Assembly: GCA_949286405.1 (NCBI GenBank)
Contig: CASECH010000153.1
Location: 1-15,425 of the forward strand
DNA: 15,425 nucleotides
Direction of reading: 5' to 3'
Source: an uncultured bacterium
GTDB lineage: Bacteria; Cyanobacteriota; Vampirovibrionia; Gastranaerophilales; Gastranaerophilaceae
This document shows positions 7,290-13,597 of the stretch, in pieces. Position 1 is the stretch's first letter; each line of letters starts with the position of its first letter. The notes below the pieces were generated by a model, which did no database searches, was not told where the DNA came from, and saw only the letters and a program-made list of their open reading frames with translations. Both the position numbers and the translations under genes were made by a program.

Positions 7290-7290
7290 T

Positions 7291-8601
7291 TTATATTATC
7301 CTATGAGGTTTAGTCAGTAGATGTGCATCAACTCTTTCTTTGATAGCTCCTTGAGGTTCATAGTATGGAGATACAGTCATTACTCTTGCTGCCACATCAG
7401 GATAATAATATATAAATCTTAATTCACTTGATGTTAGAGGTTTTTGAGTATGGACGTTTGCATAACGAGCAAGCTCAAGAATATTTCGAGCCTCATGTTC
7501 ATCCTTAAATTCTAATTCAAGGTTATCATAAACGTTTCTGAAACCTTTAATTCCACCATATTCTCCCGTAGTAATCATTCTTCCTGTTTCAATGATTTCA
7601 GGTTCACCTCTGCCAAGTTCTTCAAAATCGTATAATTCGTAATTTCTTCTGTCTTTTAAAGCTCCATCTGCATGAATCCCTGATTCATGGGCAAAAGCAT
7701 TGTCACCTACCGCTGGTTGGTTAATTGGGATAGGTACACCAAAAGCATATGATGTGTATTTTGCAAGTTTCCATGCTTTGCTTAAATCAATATTTGGGTC
7801 AATGTTGTATTTGTTACTAAAACCTGCAGACTTTAAAATCGCAAGCAGACAAGATACCAAATCAGCATTTCCTGCTCTTTCTCCCATTCCGTTAATTGCA
7901 GTGTTAATATATGCATCGACCCCTGCATCAATAGCTGCTTTAGCACCCATTACAGAGCATGCAACTGCCATGCCCAAGTCATTATGATAATGTAGCTCTA
8001 TAGGCATATGTGTTTCTTTAGCAATTTTAAAAATTCTGTCATAAGTTGTTTTAGGATCTTCATATCCAAGTGTATCGCAGTATCTAAAACGTGATGCTCC
8101 TGCTTTTTTAGATTCTTTTGCATATTTTATCAAGAACTCTATATCACTTCTTGAGGCATCTTCAGCATTGACTCCTATAATTTCTGCACCTTTTGATTTG
8201 GCACATTCTACTGCTTCGCAAGTCATTTTAATAATGTCATTTGCCGTTTTTTTACCCATGTATTTCCCTAATATCATTTGTTCAGATGTGGATTGGGAAA
8301 GATTGACATTTTTTAGTTTTGGAACATTCTCAAAAGATAGTTCAACGTCTTCTGCTATACCACGCATCCAGCCTGATAATTTTGTTTTAGAAATTACTCC
8401 ACGCTCTACTAATTCAAGGTTACCGTTAAGATAATTTATTTCGTGTTTTGTTGTCGGAAAACCAAACTCTGATTGTGTAATCCCCATATCATCAAGCATT
8501 AAATTAATAATTGTTTTTTGAAGTTTAGCTAGCCCTAAACGTGATGTTTGAACCCCATCTCTGTTTGTTACATCGACAAAGTAGATTTTGTTTTCTTTCA
8601 T
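7291..8601 (-). CDS. DRE-TIM metallolyase: homocitrate / 2-isopropylmalate / Re-citrate synthase-like
   Basis: Predicted to condense acetyl-CoA with a 2-oxoacid. The TIM barrel shows the family metal and catalytic residues: VTNRDGVQT (11-19, where LeuA has TLRDGEQ), the metal-binding HYHND (204-208), NGMGERAGNADL (237-248) and AFAHESGIHADGALKD (302-317). The 436-residue length lacks the roughly 120-residue regulatory domain of LeuA, so leucine feedback is not expected. I start it at 8601, where AAGGAG lies 6 nt upstream; an in-frame ATG at 8673 would add 24 residues without family character. The NRDG variant resembles anaerobe proteins annotated as homocitrate synthase family, a clade that, from memory, includes Re-citrate synthase; this link needs a tree. 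It leads the operon with ybaK and the LeuC-like gene, so product and next enzyme match: citrate/aconitase, homocitrate/homoaconitase or isopropylmalate/isomerase. Confidence 0.9.
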   Translation of the reverse strand: MKENKIYFVDVTNRDGVQTSRLGLAKLQKTIINLMLDDMGITQSEFGFPTTKHEINYLNGNLELVERGVISKTKLSGWMRGIAEDVELSFENVPKLKNVNLSQSTSEQMILGKYMGKKTANDIIKMTCEAVECAKSKGAEIIGVNAEDASRSDIEFLIKYAKESKKAGASRFRYCDTLGYEDPKTTYDRIFKIAKETHMPIELHYHNDLGMAVACSVMGAKAAIDAGVDAYINTAINGMGERAGNADLVSCLLAILKSAGFSNKYNIDPNIDLSKAWKLAKYTSYAFGVPIPINQPAVGDNAFAHESGIHADGALKDRRNYELYDFEELGRGEPEIIETGRMITTGEYGGIKGFRNVYDNLELEFKDEHEARNILELARYANVHTQKPLTSSELRFIYYYPDVAARVMTVSPYYEPQGAIKERVDAHLLTKPHRII

Positions 8602-8659
8602 TTTTACTCCTTGAATATAGTACACATATATGTTTTTTTTATTTCTACTGATTAATAAC

Positions 8660-8688
8660 TTGCATTTTAACACTAAATTATTTACAAT
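8660..8688 (+). promoter_or_regulatory. Promoter for the 529-aa TPR gene
   Basis: TTGCAT (8660-8665), 17-bp spacer, TACAAT (8683-8688), each one or two mismatches from sigma-70 consensus. The predicted start is near 8695, giving a leader of about 45 nt before the ATG at 8740. It overlaps the oppositely directed promoter at 8664-8692. Confidence 0.6.
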
Positions 8689-8692
8689 GTAA
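8664..8692 (-). promoter_or_regulatory. Promoter for the synthase-ybaK-leuC operon
   Basis: On the minus strand TTACAT (complement of 8687-8692), 17-bp spacer and TAAAAT (complement of 8664-8669). The start would be near 8657, giving a leader of about 56 nt before the ATG at 8601. Its -10 overlaps the -35 of the divergent promoter and vice versa. Confidence 0.5.
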
Positions 8693-8708
8693 GTATGGTA
8701 CTTTTTGG

Positions 8709-8726
8709 AAGTTCTGTCAAGAACTT
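8709..8726. promoter_or_regulatory. Palindrome in the leader of the TPR gene
   Basis: AAGTTCT-GTCA-AGAACTT is an 18-bp perfect inverted repeat with a 4-nt centre. It lies just downstream of the predicted transcription start and 13 nt before the ATG. It could be an operator or a small RNA hairpin. No ribosome-binding site of the usual AAGGAG type is present in this leader. Confidence 0.4.
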
Positions 8727-8739
8727 AAAATAATATATT

Positions 8740-10329
8740 ATGATAACAAAACAGCTTGAAAAAAAGATTAATAAAGAATATAAAACCGGAAATGTAAAAA
8801 ATGCCATAGAGCTTTGTCAGATAGGTTTGCAGGATGATCCGACAAATGCGGATTTGCATGTTCGCTTAGGTGATTTATATTTAGCATGGCATTTAGATAT
8901 TTATAATTCATGTCAATATATTGATGAAGCAATTACAGAATATCAAAGGGCTTTGGAGTCATACATTGATTCTGCTGAGATTTACTTTAAGATAGGTCAA
9001 GCTCATTTTTTTAAAGGAGATTTAGATAAGGCTATTAATTATCTTGATATGGCTATTTCAAAAGATAATAAATTAGCTAAGGCATATTATTTGTTAGCTG
9101 AAACTTATACTAAAAGAGCGAGATTTTTAGAAGCTTCAATTAATGCTAAAAAAGCAATAAAATATGCACCTTTAAGGAATTCTTGTGCGCACTTTTTATT
9201 ATCAAATTTGTATAGTCTTTCTTCTGCAAGAAGTTTAAAAAATTGGGCATTATCTCAGTTTGAGTTATTTTTGTCTTGGATGACTTTGCCATTTGATAAA
9301 GTTGCTGTAGGAAATGTGTTTAGGTCATTGTCGTACTTAAAGTTCTTACCAATGCTTATCAAAGGTTTTTATCAGGTTCAGATGAAGGGATTGAATGATG
9401 CGGTAGAAACTTACATAGATGCGATAGAAAAAGCTCCGGGATTTGTTCCGTTATACTGTCTATTAGGCGACGTATATAGAGCTCTTGGGCATTTTGATGA
9501 TGCGATTACAGAGTATAAAATGGCAATATGGTTAGATAGTTTGAATATTTCGGCTTATAGACATCTTTGTCAGGCCTATGAAGAACAAGGTGATTATGAT
9601 AGTGCTGTTGAAATTTATCAAAAATTAATTCAGATAATGCCTAACATGCCTGATGTTCACTCTAATTTGGCAAATATTTTATATGTGAAGGGGGATATAC
9701 AAGGTGCTATATCTCATTTTCAAACTGCTGTTACATTGAATCCAAGAAAGCAATGGACGAGTATCATAAATCAGACTCTTGGTTTTGTATATCAAGAAGG
9801 AAAACAAGATTTGGACGCAGCAATAAGTTCTTATCAAAGTGCATATCTTCTTACTCCTAAAGATATTGATATATATGTTAATTTAGGTAGTGCTTTTTAT
9901 GATAAGGAGGATATTGATAATGCTTTGACAGTCTATCGTAATGCTTTGGATTTAGATCCTAAAAATGCTCAAATTCACTGTAATTTAGGCTTTTTGTTCT
10001 GGGGAAAAGGAGATATTGATGAGGCATTAAAAGAATACAGTTTAGCTATAGAATATAAGCCTGATTATGATATAGCTTATAACAATATGGGAGTAATATA
10101 TCTTGATGACTTAGGTCGTGTAAGCCAAGCAATTGATTTATTTAAAAAATCAGTTGAGTACAACCCTAATTATGCACTTGCTCATTTTAACTTGGCTCGT
10201 GCAATTGCTATTACTGGTGATAAGATTGAAGCTGCTAAATTGTATCAAATTGCTCAGGATATTAATAAAGTAACAAATGAAATAGATCCACAAGAAATAC
10301 TTGATAAAATTAATGCTTTATTTAATTAA
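8740..10329 (+). CDS. Tetratricopeptide repeat (TPR) protein, 529 residues
   Basis: A helical-repeat scaffold with about 12 TPR units in two blocks. Four units occupy residues 3-145. A stretch at about 150-212 (FLLSNLYSL through KFLPMLIKGFYQVQ) departs from the repeat and is more hydrophobic and aromatic. A longer block of TPRs then runs from about 215 to 512. Typical repeat phrases are SAEIYFKIGQAHFFKGDLDK, VPLYCLLGDVYRALGHFDDA and IDIYVNLGSAFYDKEDIDNA. There is no signal peptide and no enzyme domain, so it is probably a cytoplasmic or membrane-peripheral adaptor; partners cannot be named. The ATG lacks a clear Shine-Dalgarno. Its stop is 14 nt before the AAGGAG that precedes the G-tract region and the pilin-like gene, so co-transcription with them is plausible. 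Confidence 0.93.
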   Translation: MITKQLEKKINKEYKTGNVKNAIELCQIGLQDDPTNADLHVRLGDLYLAWHLDIYNSCQYIDEAITEYQRALESYIDSAEIYFKIGQAHFFKGDLDKAINYLDMAISKDNKLAKAYYLLAETYTKRARFLEASINAKKAIKYAPLRNSCAHFLLSNLYSLSSARSLKNWALSQFELFLSWMTLPFDKVAVGNVFRSLSYLKFLPMLIKGFYQVQMKGLNDAVETYIDAIEKAPGFVPLYCLLGDVYRALGHFDDAITEYKMAIWLDSLNISAYRHLCQAYEEQGDYDSAVEIYQKLIQIMPNMPDVHSNLANILYVKGDIQGAISHFQTAVTLNPRKQWTSIINQTLGFVYQEGKQDLDAAISSYQSAYLLTPKDIDIYVNLGSAFYDKEDIDNALTVYRNALDLDPKNAQIHCNLGFLFWGKGDIDEALKEYSLAIEYKPDYDIAYNNMGVIYLDDLGRVSQAIDLFKKSVEYNPNYALAHFNLARAIAITGDKIEAAKLYQIAQDINKVTNEIDPQEILDKINALFN

Positions 10330-10353
10330 TAGAATCGAAAGAAAGGAGCTTGT

Positions 10354-10398
10354 ATGAAAGATATTTGTATGAATTTCGGGGGGGGGGCGATTATTTAG
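10354..10398 (+). CDS. Short ORF across a ten-G tract, upstream of and out of frame with the pilin gene
   Basis: The ATG at 10354 has an excellent AAGGAG (10343-10348) at 5-nt spacing, yet its frame reads MKDICMNFGGGAII and stops at 10398. It passes through ten consecutive G (10378-10387). With one more G, or two fewer, the frame would continue through GDYLAAERNF directly into the downstream pilin-like protein, giving about 257 residues or one fewer. As assembled it is either a leader peptide, a switched-off form of a longer gene, or the result of a miscounted homopolymer. There is no independent evidence that the 14-residue peptide matters. Confidence 0.35.
   Translation: MKDICMNFGGGAII
10378..10387 (+). 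repeat. Ten-G homopolymer tract
   Basis: Ten consecutive G, flanked by C on both sides, in a strongly AT-rich region; no other G or C run of this length occurs in the window. Such tracts gain and lose bases by polymerase slippage and are typical phase-variation switches. They are also common sequencing errors. It sits exactly where a length change would join or separate the AAGGAG/ATG at 10354 and the pilin frame. Confidence 0.9.
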
Positions 10399-10423
10399 CC
10401 GCAGAAAGGAATTTTTTACTCCG

Positions 10424-10451
10424 TTGTAAAAAAGAAAAAATATGTTATACT
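10424..10451 (+). promoter_or_regulatory. Candidate promoter immediately before the pilin-like start codon
   Basis: TTGTAA (10424-10429), 16-bp spacer, TATACT (10446-10451). The expected transcription start, about 7 nt after the -10 box, falls on or next to the ATG at 10458, which would make a leaderless message. No Shine-Dalgarno precedes this ATG, which fits leaderless translation but does not prove it. Confidence 0.45.
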
Positions 10452-10457
10452 AGTGAT

Positions 10458-11126
10458 ATGAAACATCACTATAGAAGTATAAAAAACGGATTTACCTTAG
10501 CAGAAGTGTTAATTACTTTAGGTGTAATTGGAGTTGTTGCCGCCTTAACTTTACCGTCTTTAATAGAAAAGCATGATAAGCAGGTAATATCTACAAGATT
10601 AAAGAAATTTTATTCAACTATGAATCAAGCAATATTACTTTATGAACAGAAAAATAATATTTCAAAGGAATATTTTGATTTTTCAAGCTTCTGTGATGGT
10701 CTATCTAAAGATTCTTATGAATGTAATTTAAATGTTTTCAATGAATATTTTGCTCCTTACGTAAAATATACTAAAATAGAAAAACAAGATTCGAAATTAG
10801 TTGTTTATTTAGCAGACGGATCTGCTTATTACACTACTTATTATGGTCATGATATATACTTTTTACCAAAAGCATCTAAAATTGTTGGAAAATCTAGTTT
10901 TTCAGGTCTAAAACTTGGTAAAGATATGTTTTTCTTTGCAATTTATCCTGGTGGTGCGAGTGCTAATCGTGATGAATACTTTAGAAATTTAGGAATGGAG
11001 CCTTATATTATTCAAGAATGGGATGGTACGTATCAAGGGCTTTATTCAAGCTGTTCAAATGCTGCAAAAATTCTTCAGCTAAATAATTGGGAATTTCCTA
11101 ATGATTATCCTTGTCTAAAGCAATAG
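10458..11126 (+). CDS. Type IV pilin-like / pseudopilin protein with prepilin cleavage motif
   Basis: From the ATG at 10458 the protein has 222 residues. It begins with a short basic leader MKHHYRSIKNG, then the prepilin peptidase motif: cleavage after Gly11 leaves Phe1 with Glu5 (FTLAE), followed by the hydrophobic N-terminal helix VLITLGVIGVVAALTLPSLI. The rest is a globular, Tyr-rich domain with a Cys pair at 79 and 89 and others at 199 and 219, ending in NNWEFPNDYPCLKQ. This start gives a canonical leader length; the same frame is open back to a TTG at 10350, but that TTG is only 1 nt from AAGGAG. The protein is probably inserted in the inner membrane and assembled into a pilus or secretion fibre. 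No pilus assembly genes are nearby, so it is likely one of several dispersed pilins. Expression may depend on the upstream G tract. Confidence 0.85.
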   Translation: MKHHYRSIKNGFTLAEVLITLGVIGVVAALTLPSLIEKHDKQVISTRLKKFYSTMNQAILLYEQKNNISKEYFDFSSFCDGLSKDSYECNLNVFNEYFAPYVKYTKIEKQDSKLVVYLADGSAYYTTYYGHDIYFLPKASKIVGKSSFSGLKLGKDMFFFAIYPGGASANRDEYFRNLGMEPYIIQEWDGTYQGLYSSCSNAAKILQLNNWEFPNDYPCLKQ

Positions 11127-11132
11127 TTTAAT

Positions 11133-11161
11133 TTGACAAAAAATAAATTTTGCAGTTTAAT
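11133..11161 (+). promoter_or_regulatory. Strong promoter for the 148-aa protein gene
   Basis: A perfect -35 box TTGACA (11133-11138), 17-bp spacer and TTTAAT (11156-11161), one mismatch from TATAAT. The start is expected near 11168, giving a leader of about 33 nt that ends in AAAGGGG 6 nt before the ATG. It makes the gene independent of the pilin gene. Confidence 0.65.
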
Positions 11162-11200
11162 AAGTGTGTAATATACATTTATTAAATAAAGGGGATTGTC

Positions 11201-11647
11201 ATGATATCAAAAATAGCATTTGCTCCATTCTACAAAAGTTGTAGTAAAAATATTTCTGTAAATCTTAGAAATAACAGTTTTGTTGTTTTTAATAATAAAT
11301 CAGATTCTGTTGCTTTTTCAGGTAAAAGTATTCAAAACGAAAAATTGAATTTGGTCGTAAAAGAGGCATTCAATAAACTGGCCCAGAATAGATTTGGTAA
11401 TAATTTGGGTACATATATGACAAGAGTTGCAAATAAAGAAACAGATATCTATTTAAGAGAGACTAGTCTTGGAAAAAGAGCAAATCTTACTTTAAGTAAT
11501 GGTATTTTTGATTCAGGTAAATCATTTATGAATTTTGTCATAGATAGGGCTTCTGATAAAGGAGTAACTGTTTCAGCTTTAGATGATAGTATATCTTCGG
11601 ATGAAGCTGCTAAAATTGTTACAACATATTTATCAGACTTAAAGTAG
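11201..11647 (+). CDS. Small protein of unknown function with SVAFSGK segment
   Basis: I do not recognise this 148-residue protein. It has a good promoter and a ribosome-binding site (AAAGGGG, 6 nt before the ATG), so it is a real gene. The first 45 residues, ending in DSVAFSGK, look like a low-complexity or leader-like segment rich in Asn and Ser rather than a classical signal peptide; there is no long hydrophobic core. The remainder (about 48-148) is a compact, mixed-charge domain starting with NLVVKEAFNKLAQNRFGNN and ending with SSDEAAKIVTTYLSDLK, probably mainly helical. There is no membrane helix and no recognisable catalytic motif. It stands alone between the pilin-like gene and the leader of the glycosidase gene. 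Confidence 0.75.
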   Translation: MISKIAFAPFYKSCSKNISVNLRNNSFVVFNNKSDSVAFSGKSIQNEKLNLVVKEAFNKLAQNRFGNNLGTYMTRVANKETDIYLRETSLGKRANLTLSNGIFDSGKSFMNFVIDRASDKGVTVSALDDSISSDEAAKIVTTYLSDLK

Positions 11648-11715
11648 CAGTATGATGTAATTTAAACACTATTTAGTTTTGTAAACTCTTTAATATTATA
11701 AAATTATACGCCCAC

Positions 11716-11744
11716 TTGAAACTAATGTAAATTTATGTTACAAT
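11716..11744 (+). promoter_or_regulatory. Promoter of the phosphodiester glycosidase gene
   Basis: TTGAAA (11716-11721), 17-bp spacer and TACAAT (11739-11744). The predicted start near 11751 is about 140 nt before the ATG at 11892, giving an unusually long leader for this window, where other leaders are 20-60 nt. Confidence 0.65.
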
Positions 11745-11750
11745 AGTAGT

Positions 11751-11899
11751 AGAGGGGCGTTCCTGTTAAGGGAGCGTCTAAAGAAAAAGAAAAGCTTCCT
11801 AAAAACAGAAAAAGTCCTTCTCTGAGTGTTATTCCCCACACCACTCACAAATAAAAAAGGTATCCGGTTACTAAACTATTGAGGTGACGACATGGATAC
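11751..11899 (+). ncRNA. Structured 5' leader of the phosphodiester glycosidase gene (putative cis-regulatory RNA)
   Basis: The leader is relatively GC-rich at its 5' end and can form three helices. Helix 1: 11755-11764 with 11770-11779, ten pairs including four G-U, loop GTTAA. Helix 2: TGAGTG (11823-11828) with CACTCA (11842-11847). Helix 3: GTATCC (11860-11865) with GGATAC (11894-11899), which takes in the G of the start codon. Nested inside helix 3, GTTAC (11867-11871) pairs with GTGAC (11884-11888), covering part of the AGGTG ribosome-binding site. The last pairing would lower translation and is what a regulated leader would show. It does not match a riboswitch consensus I can name. Pairings were found by eye and no energies were computed. 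Confidence 0.4.
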
Positions 11900-13166
11900 G
11901 ATGTTTTACTGCAAGGATTTTGAAAATTTAAACAATTACCGATTAATTGAACGTTTATTAAATTTTTCGGTTGTTAGTGTGTTAATATTTTCTCAGATGT
12001 TATTTCCTATTTTAGCTAATGATTTTAAATTAGCTCAAGTTTCTGTTCCAGCTCAAGATATAGATACAGGTCAAATCCGTGAAAAAATATTAAATGAGAT
12101 TTCTCCTGAAACAAGAAAGAAAAATTTTGATTTAATGATTCGTAAAAAATTTCCCAAAGCATATATTAGTGATGTTAGCAGTGGGGTAAAGCACATAAAA
12201 GTTACAAGATATTATAATGGTAAGCCTGTAAGAATAAATATTGTAGAAGTTGATTTTAACATAGCAAGTGATGTTGAGCTTACACCGGTTTTATCATCTC
12301 AAAATACCTTAAAAAGTAGAAGAACAATTACAACAATTGCTAAAAATAATAATGCTATAGTGGCACTAAATGGTACATATTTTAAACCTCAGACGGGTGT
12401 TCCTCTTGGAACTTTAATGATTAATAAAAAAATGTACACTGGCCCAATTTATGATAGAGTAGCTATGGGAATTTTTGATGATGGATTTGATATAGCAAGA
12501 GTCCAATTTAATGGCACAATAAAAGGCAGTGGTCATACAATAAAAGTTGATAATATAAATCAGCCTAGAACTCTTTCTACTCATACAATCGTTTATACTC
12601 CTGAATGGGGTAATACATCTCCTATTGCTCCAAAATATGGAGTTGGTTTATTGGTTGTGGATGATAAAATTGTTAAAGCTTCCGCAAATCCTATCGAAAT
12701 ACCTCAAAATGGTTATGTTATTTCCGGCCCTAAAAAGCAGCTTTATCCTTTGTTAGATAAAAAGAAAGTTGATTTAGCTATTGAAACTTCTCCGCAGTGG
12801 AAAGATGTGAAGCACATAATAAGCGGTGGTCCATATTTAGTTAAAAATGGTGAAGTATTTGTTGATATGACAGCTCAAAAGCTTCAAGCTATCGGAGGAA
12901 GAAACCCTAGAAGTGCTATCGGATATACAAAAGATAACAATTTTATCTTTGTAGCTGTTGACGGTAGAGAAGGAAGCTCTATTGGATTGACTTTAATGGA
13001 ACTAGCAAACTTCATGAAGTCAATAGGTTGCGTCAATGCAATGAATTTAGACGGTGGTGGCTCTACTGTAATGTATGTAAATGGTCAAGTCGTTAATAAT
13101 CCACAAGTTAAGGGTGGAATACCTCTTTCCAATGCTATAATTCTTTCTCGTACAGAAAAGTCTTAA
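11892..13166 (+). CDS. Secreted phosphodiester glycosidase (NAGPA-domain) protein
   Basis: A 424-residue member of the family related to the domain of mammalian N-acetylglucosamine-1-phosphodiester alpha-N-acetylglucosaminidase, which removes sugars joined through a phosphodiester; bacterial members are linked to cell-surface glycans and exopolysaccharides. After about 22 residues comes a hydrophobic stretch (24-42, FSVVSVLIFSQMLFPILA) that acts as a signal peptide or anchor. The NAGPA domain spans about 125-420: VALNGTYF (157-164), GVPLGTLMIN (169-178), ISGGPYLV (310-317), GGRNPRSAIGYT (335-346), VAVDGR (354-359), and the family signature MNLDGGGSTVMYVNG (384-398), and PLSNAI near the end. 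GAGGTG precedes the ATG. It likely acts outside the inner membrane on surface glycans; the substrate is unknown. It has its own promoter and a long structured leader. Confidence 0.92.
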   Translation: MDTMFYCKDFENLNNYRLIERLLNFSVVSVLIFSQMLFPILANDFKLAQVSVPAQDIDTGQIREKILNEISPETRKKNFDLMIRKKFPKAYISDVSSGVKHIKVTRYYNGKPVRINIVEVDFNIASDVELTPVLSSQNTLKSRRTITTIAKNNNAIVALNGTYFKPQTGVPLGTLMINKKMYTGPIYDRVAMGIFDDGFDIARVQFNGTIKGSGHTIKVDNINQPRTLSTHTIVYTPEWGNTSPIAPKYGVGLLVVDDKIVKASANPIEIPQNGYVISGPKKQLYPLLDKKKVDLAIETSPQWKDVKHIISGGPYLVKNGEVFVDMTAQKLQAIGGRNPRSAIGYTKDNNFIFVAVDGREGSSIGLTLMELANFMKSIGCVNAMNLDGGGSTVMYVNGQVVNNPQVKGGIPLSNAIILSRTEKS

Positions 13167-13171
13167 ATAAA

Positions 13172-13588
13172 TTATCTTGAAATATTTTGATCAATAATTT
13201 CAGATACCCAAGGAATATAGCTATATTTACCCATAAATGATGTAACTGCAAGATATATTAATACAACATAGATAACTGTCTGTAAAAATGAATAATCAAA
13301 AACAACAGGCATATTTAACAAAAATATAATTTGAGCTACCAGTTTATTAATAAGTGGTATAAAACTCAATATATTTGTTAAAAAATTGATAATATAAGAT
13401 AATAATACCAACGTAATTGATATGAATATTGATTGAAATATATGGTATTGCATAAAATGTTTAAGGTTTGCTTTTGTAAACAATCCTAAAATAAGCCATA
13501 TAAAACCGGCAAATCCCATTGTGAGGTATGACAAAGCTGCAACAATTCTTTCTATAATTGATGGTTGTGAAGAATTTGCTCTATACAT
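13172..13588 (-). CDS. Small polytopic membrane protein resembling the Tic20/Ycf60 family
   Basis: This 138-residue protein has about four hydrophobic helices (15-37, 50-73, 80-97, 100-118). Two short blocks recall the cyanobacterial and plastid Tic20 family as I remember it: LKHFMQYHIFQSIFI (42-56), where Tic20 has a hF-R-N-x-QA-I motif, and the C-terminal GKYSYIPWVSEIIDQNI (120-136), where Tic20-like proteins end in G-x-P-x-IP-x-[IV]S[ED]-x-V-x-x-Q. In plastids Tic20 belongs to the inner-envelope import complex; the role of bacterial homologues is unknown. The match is by eye and moderate. It follows the TPR gene by 9 nt with only a weak GGA site, so it is probably co-translated. Its stop faces the glycosidase stop with 5 bp between them. 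It could instead be an unrelated four-helix protein. Confidence 0.8.
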   Translation of the reverse strand: MYRANSSQPSIIERIVAALSYLTMGFAGFIWLILGLFTKANLKHFMQYHIFQSIFISITLVLLSYIINFLTNILSFIPLINKLVAQIIFLLNMPVVFDYSFLQTVIYVVLIYLAVTSFMGKYSYIPWVSEIIDQNISR

Positions 13589-13597
13589 TTGTAATGA

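Noticed and set aside
8602..8673. 24-residue N-terminal extension of the synthase from an ATG at 8673
   Set aside because: The extension is Lys/Tyr-rich with no family match, and AAGGAG sits right before the ATG at 8601.
10350..10457. TTG at 10350 as start of a longer pilin-like protein
   Set aside because: The AAGGAG ends 1 nt before this TTG, too close to work, and the added 36 residues spoil the canonical short prepilin leader. The ATG at 10458 gives a normal leader.
11648..11715. Terminator for the 148-aa protein gene
   Set aside because: Only a five-pair AGTTT/AAACT stem with no proper T run was found; not enough to call.
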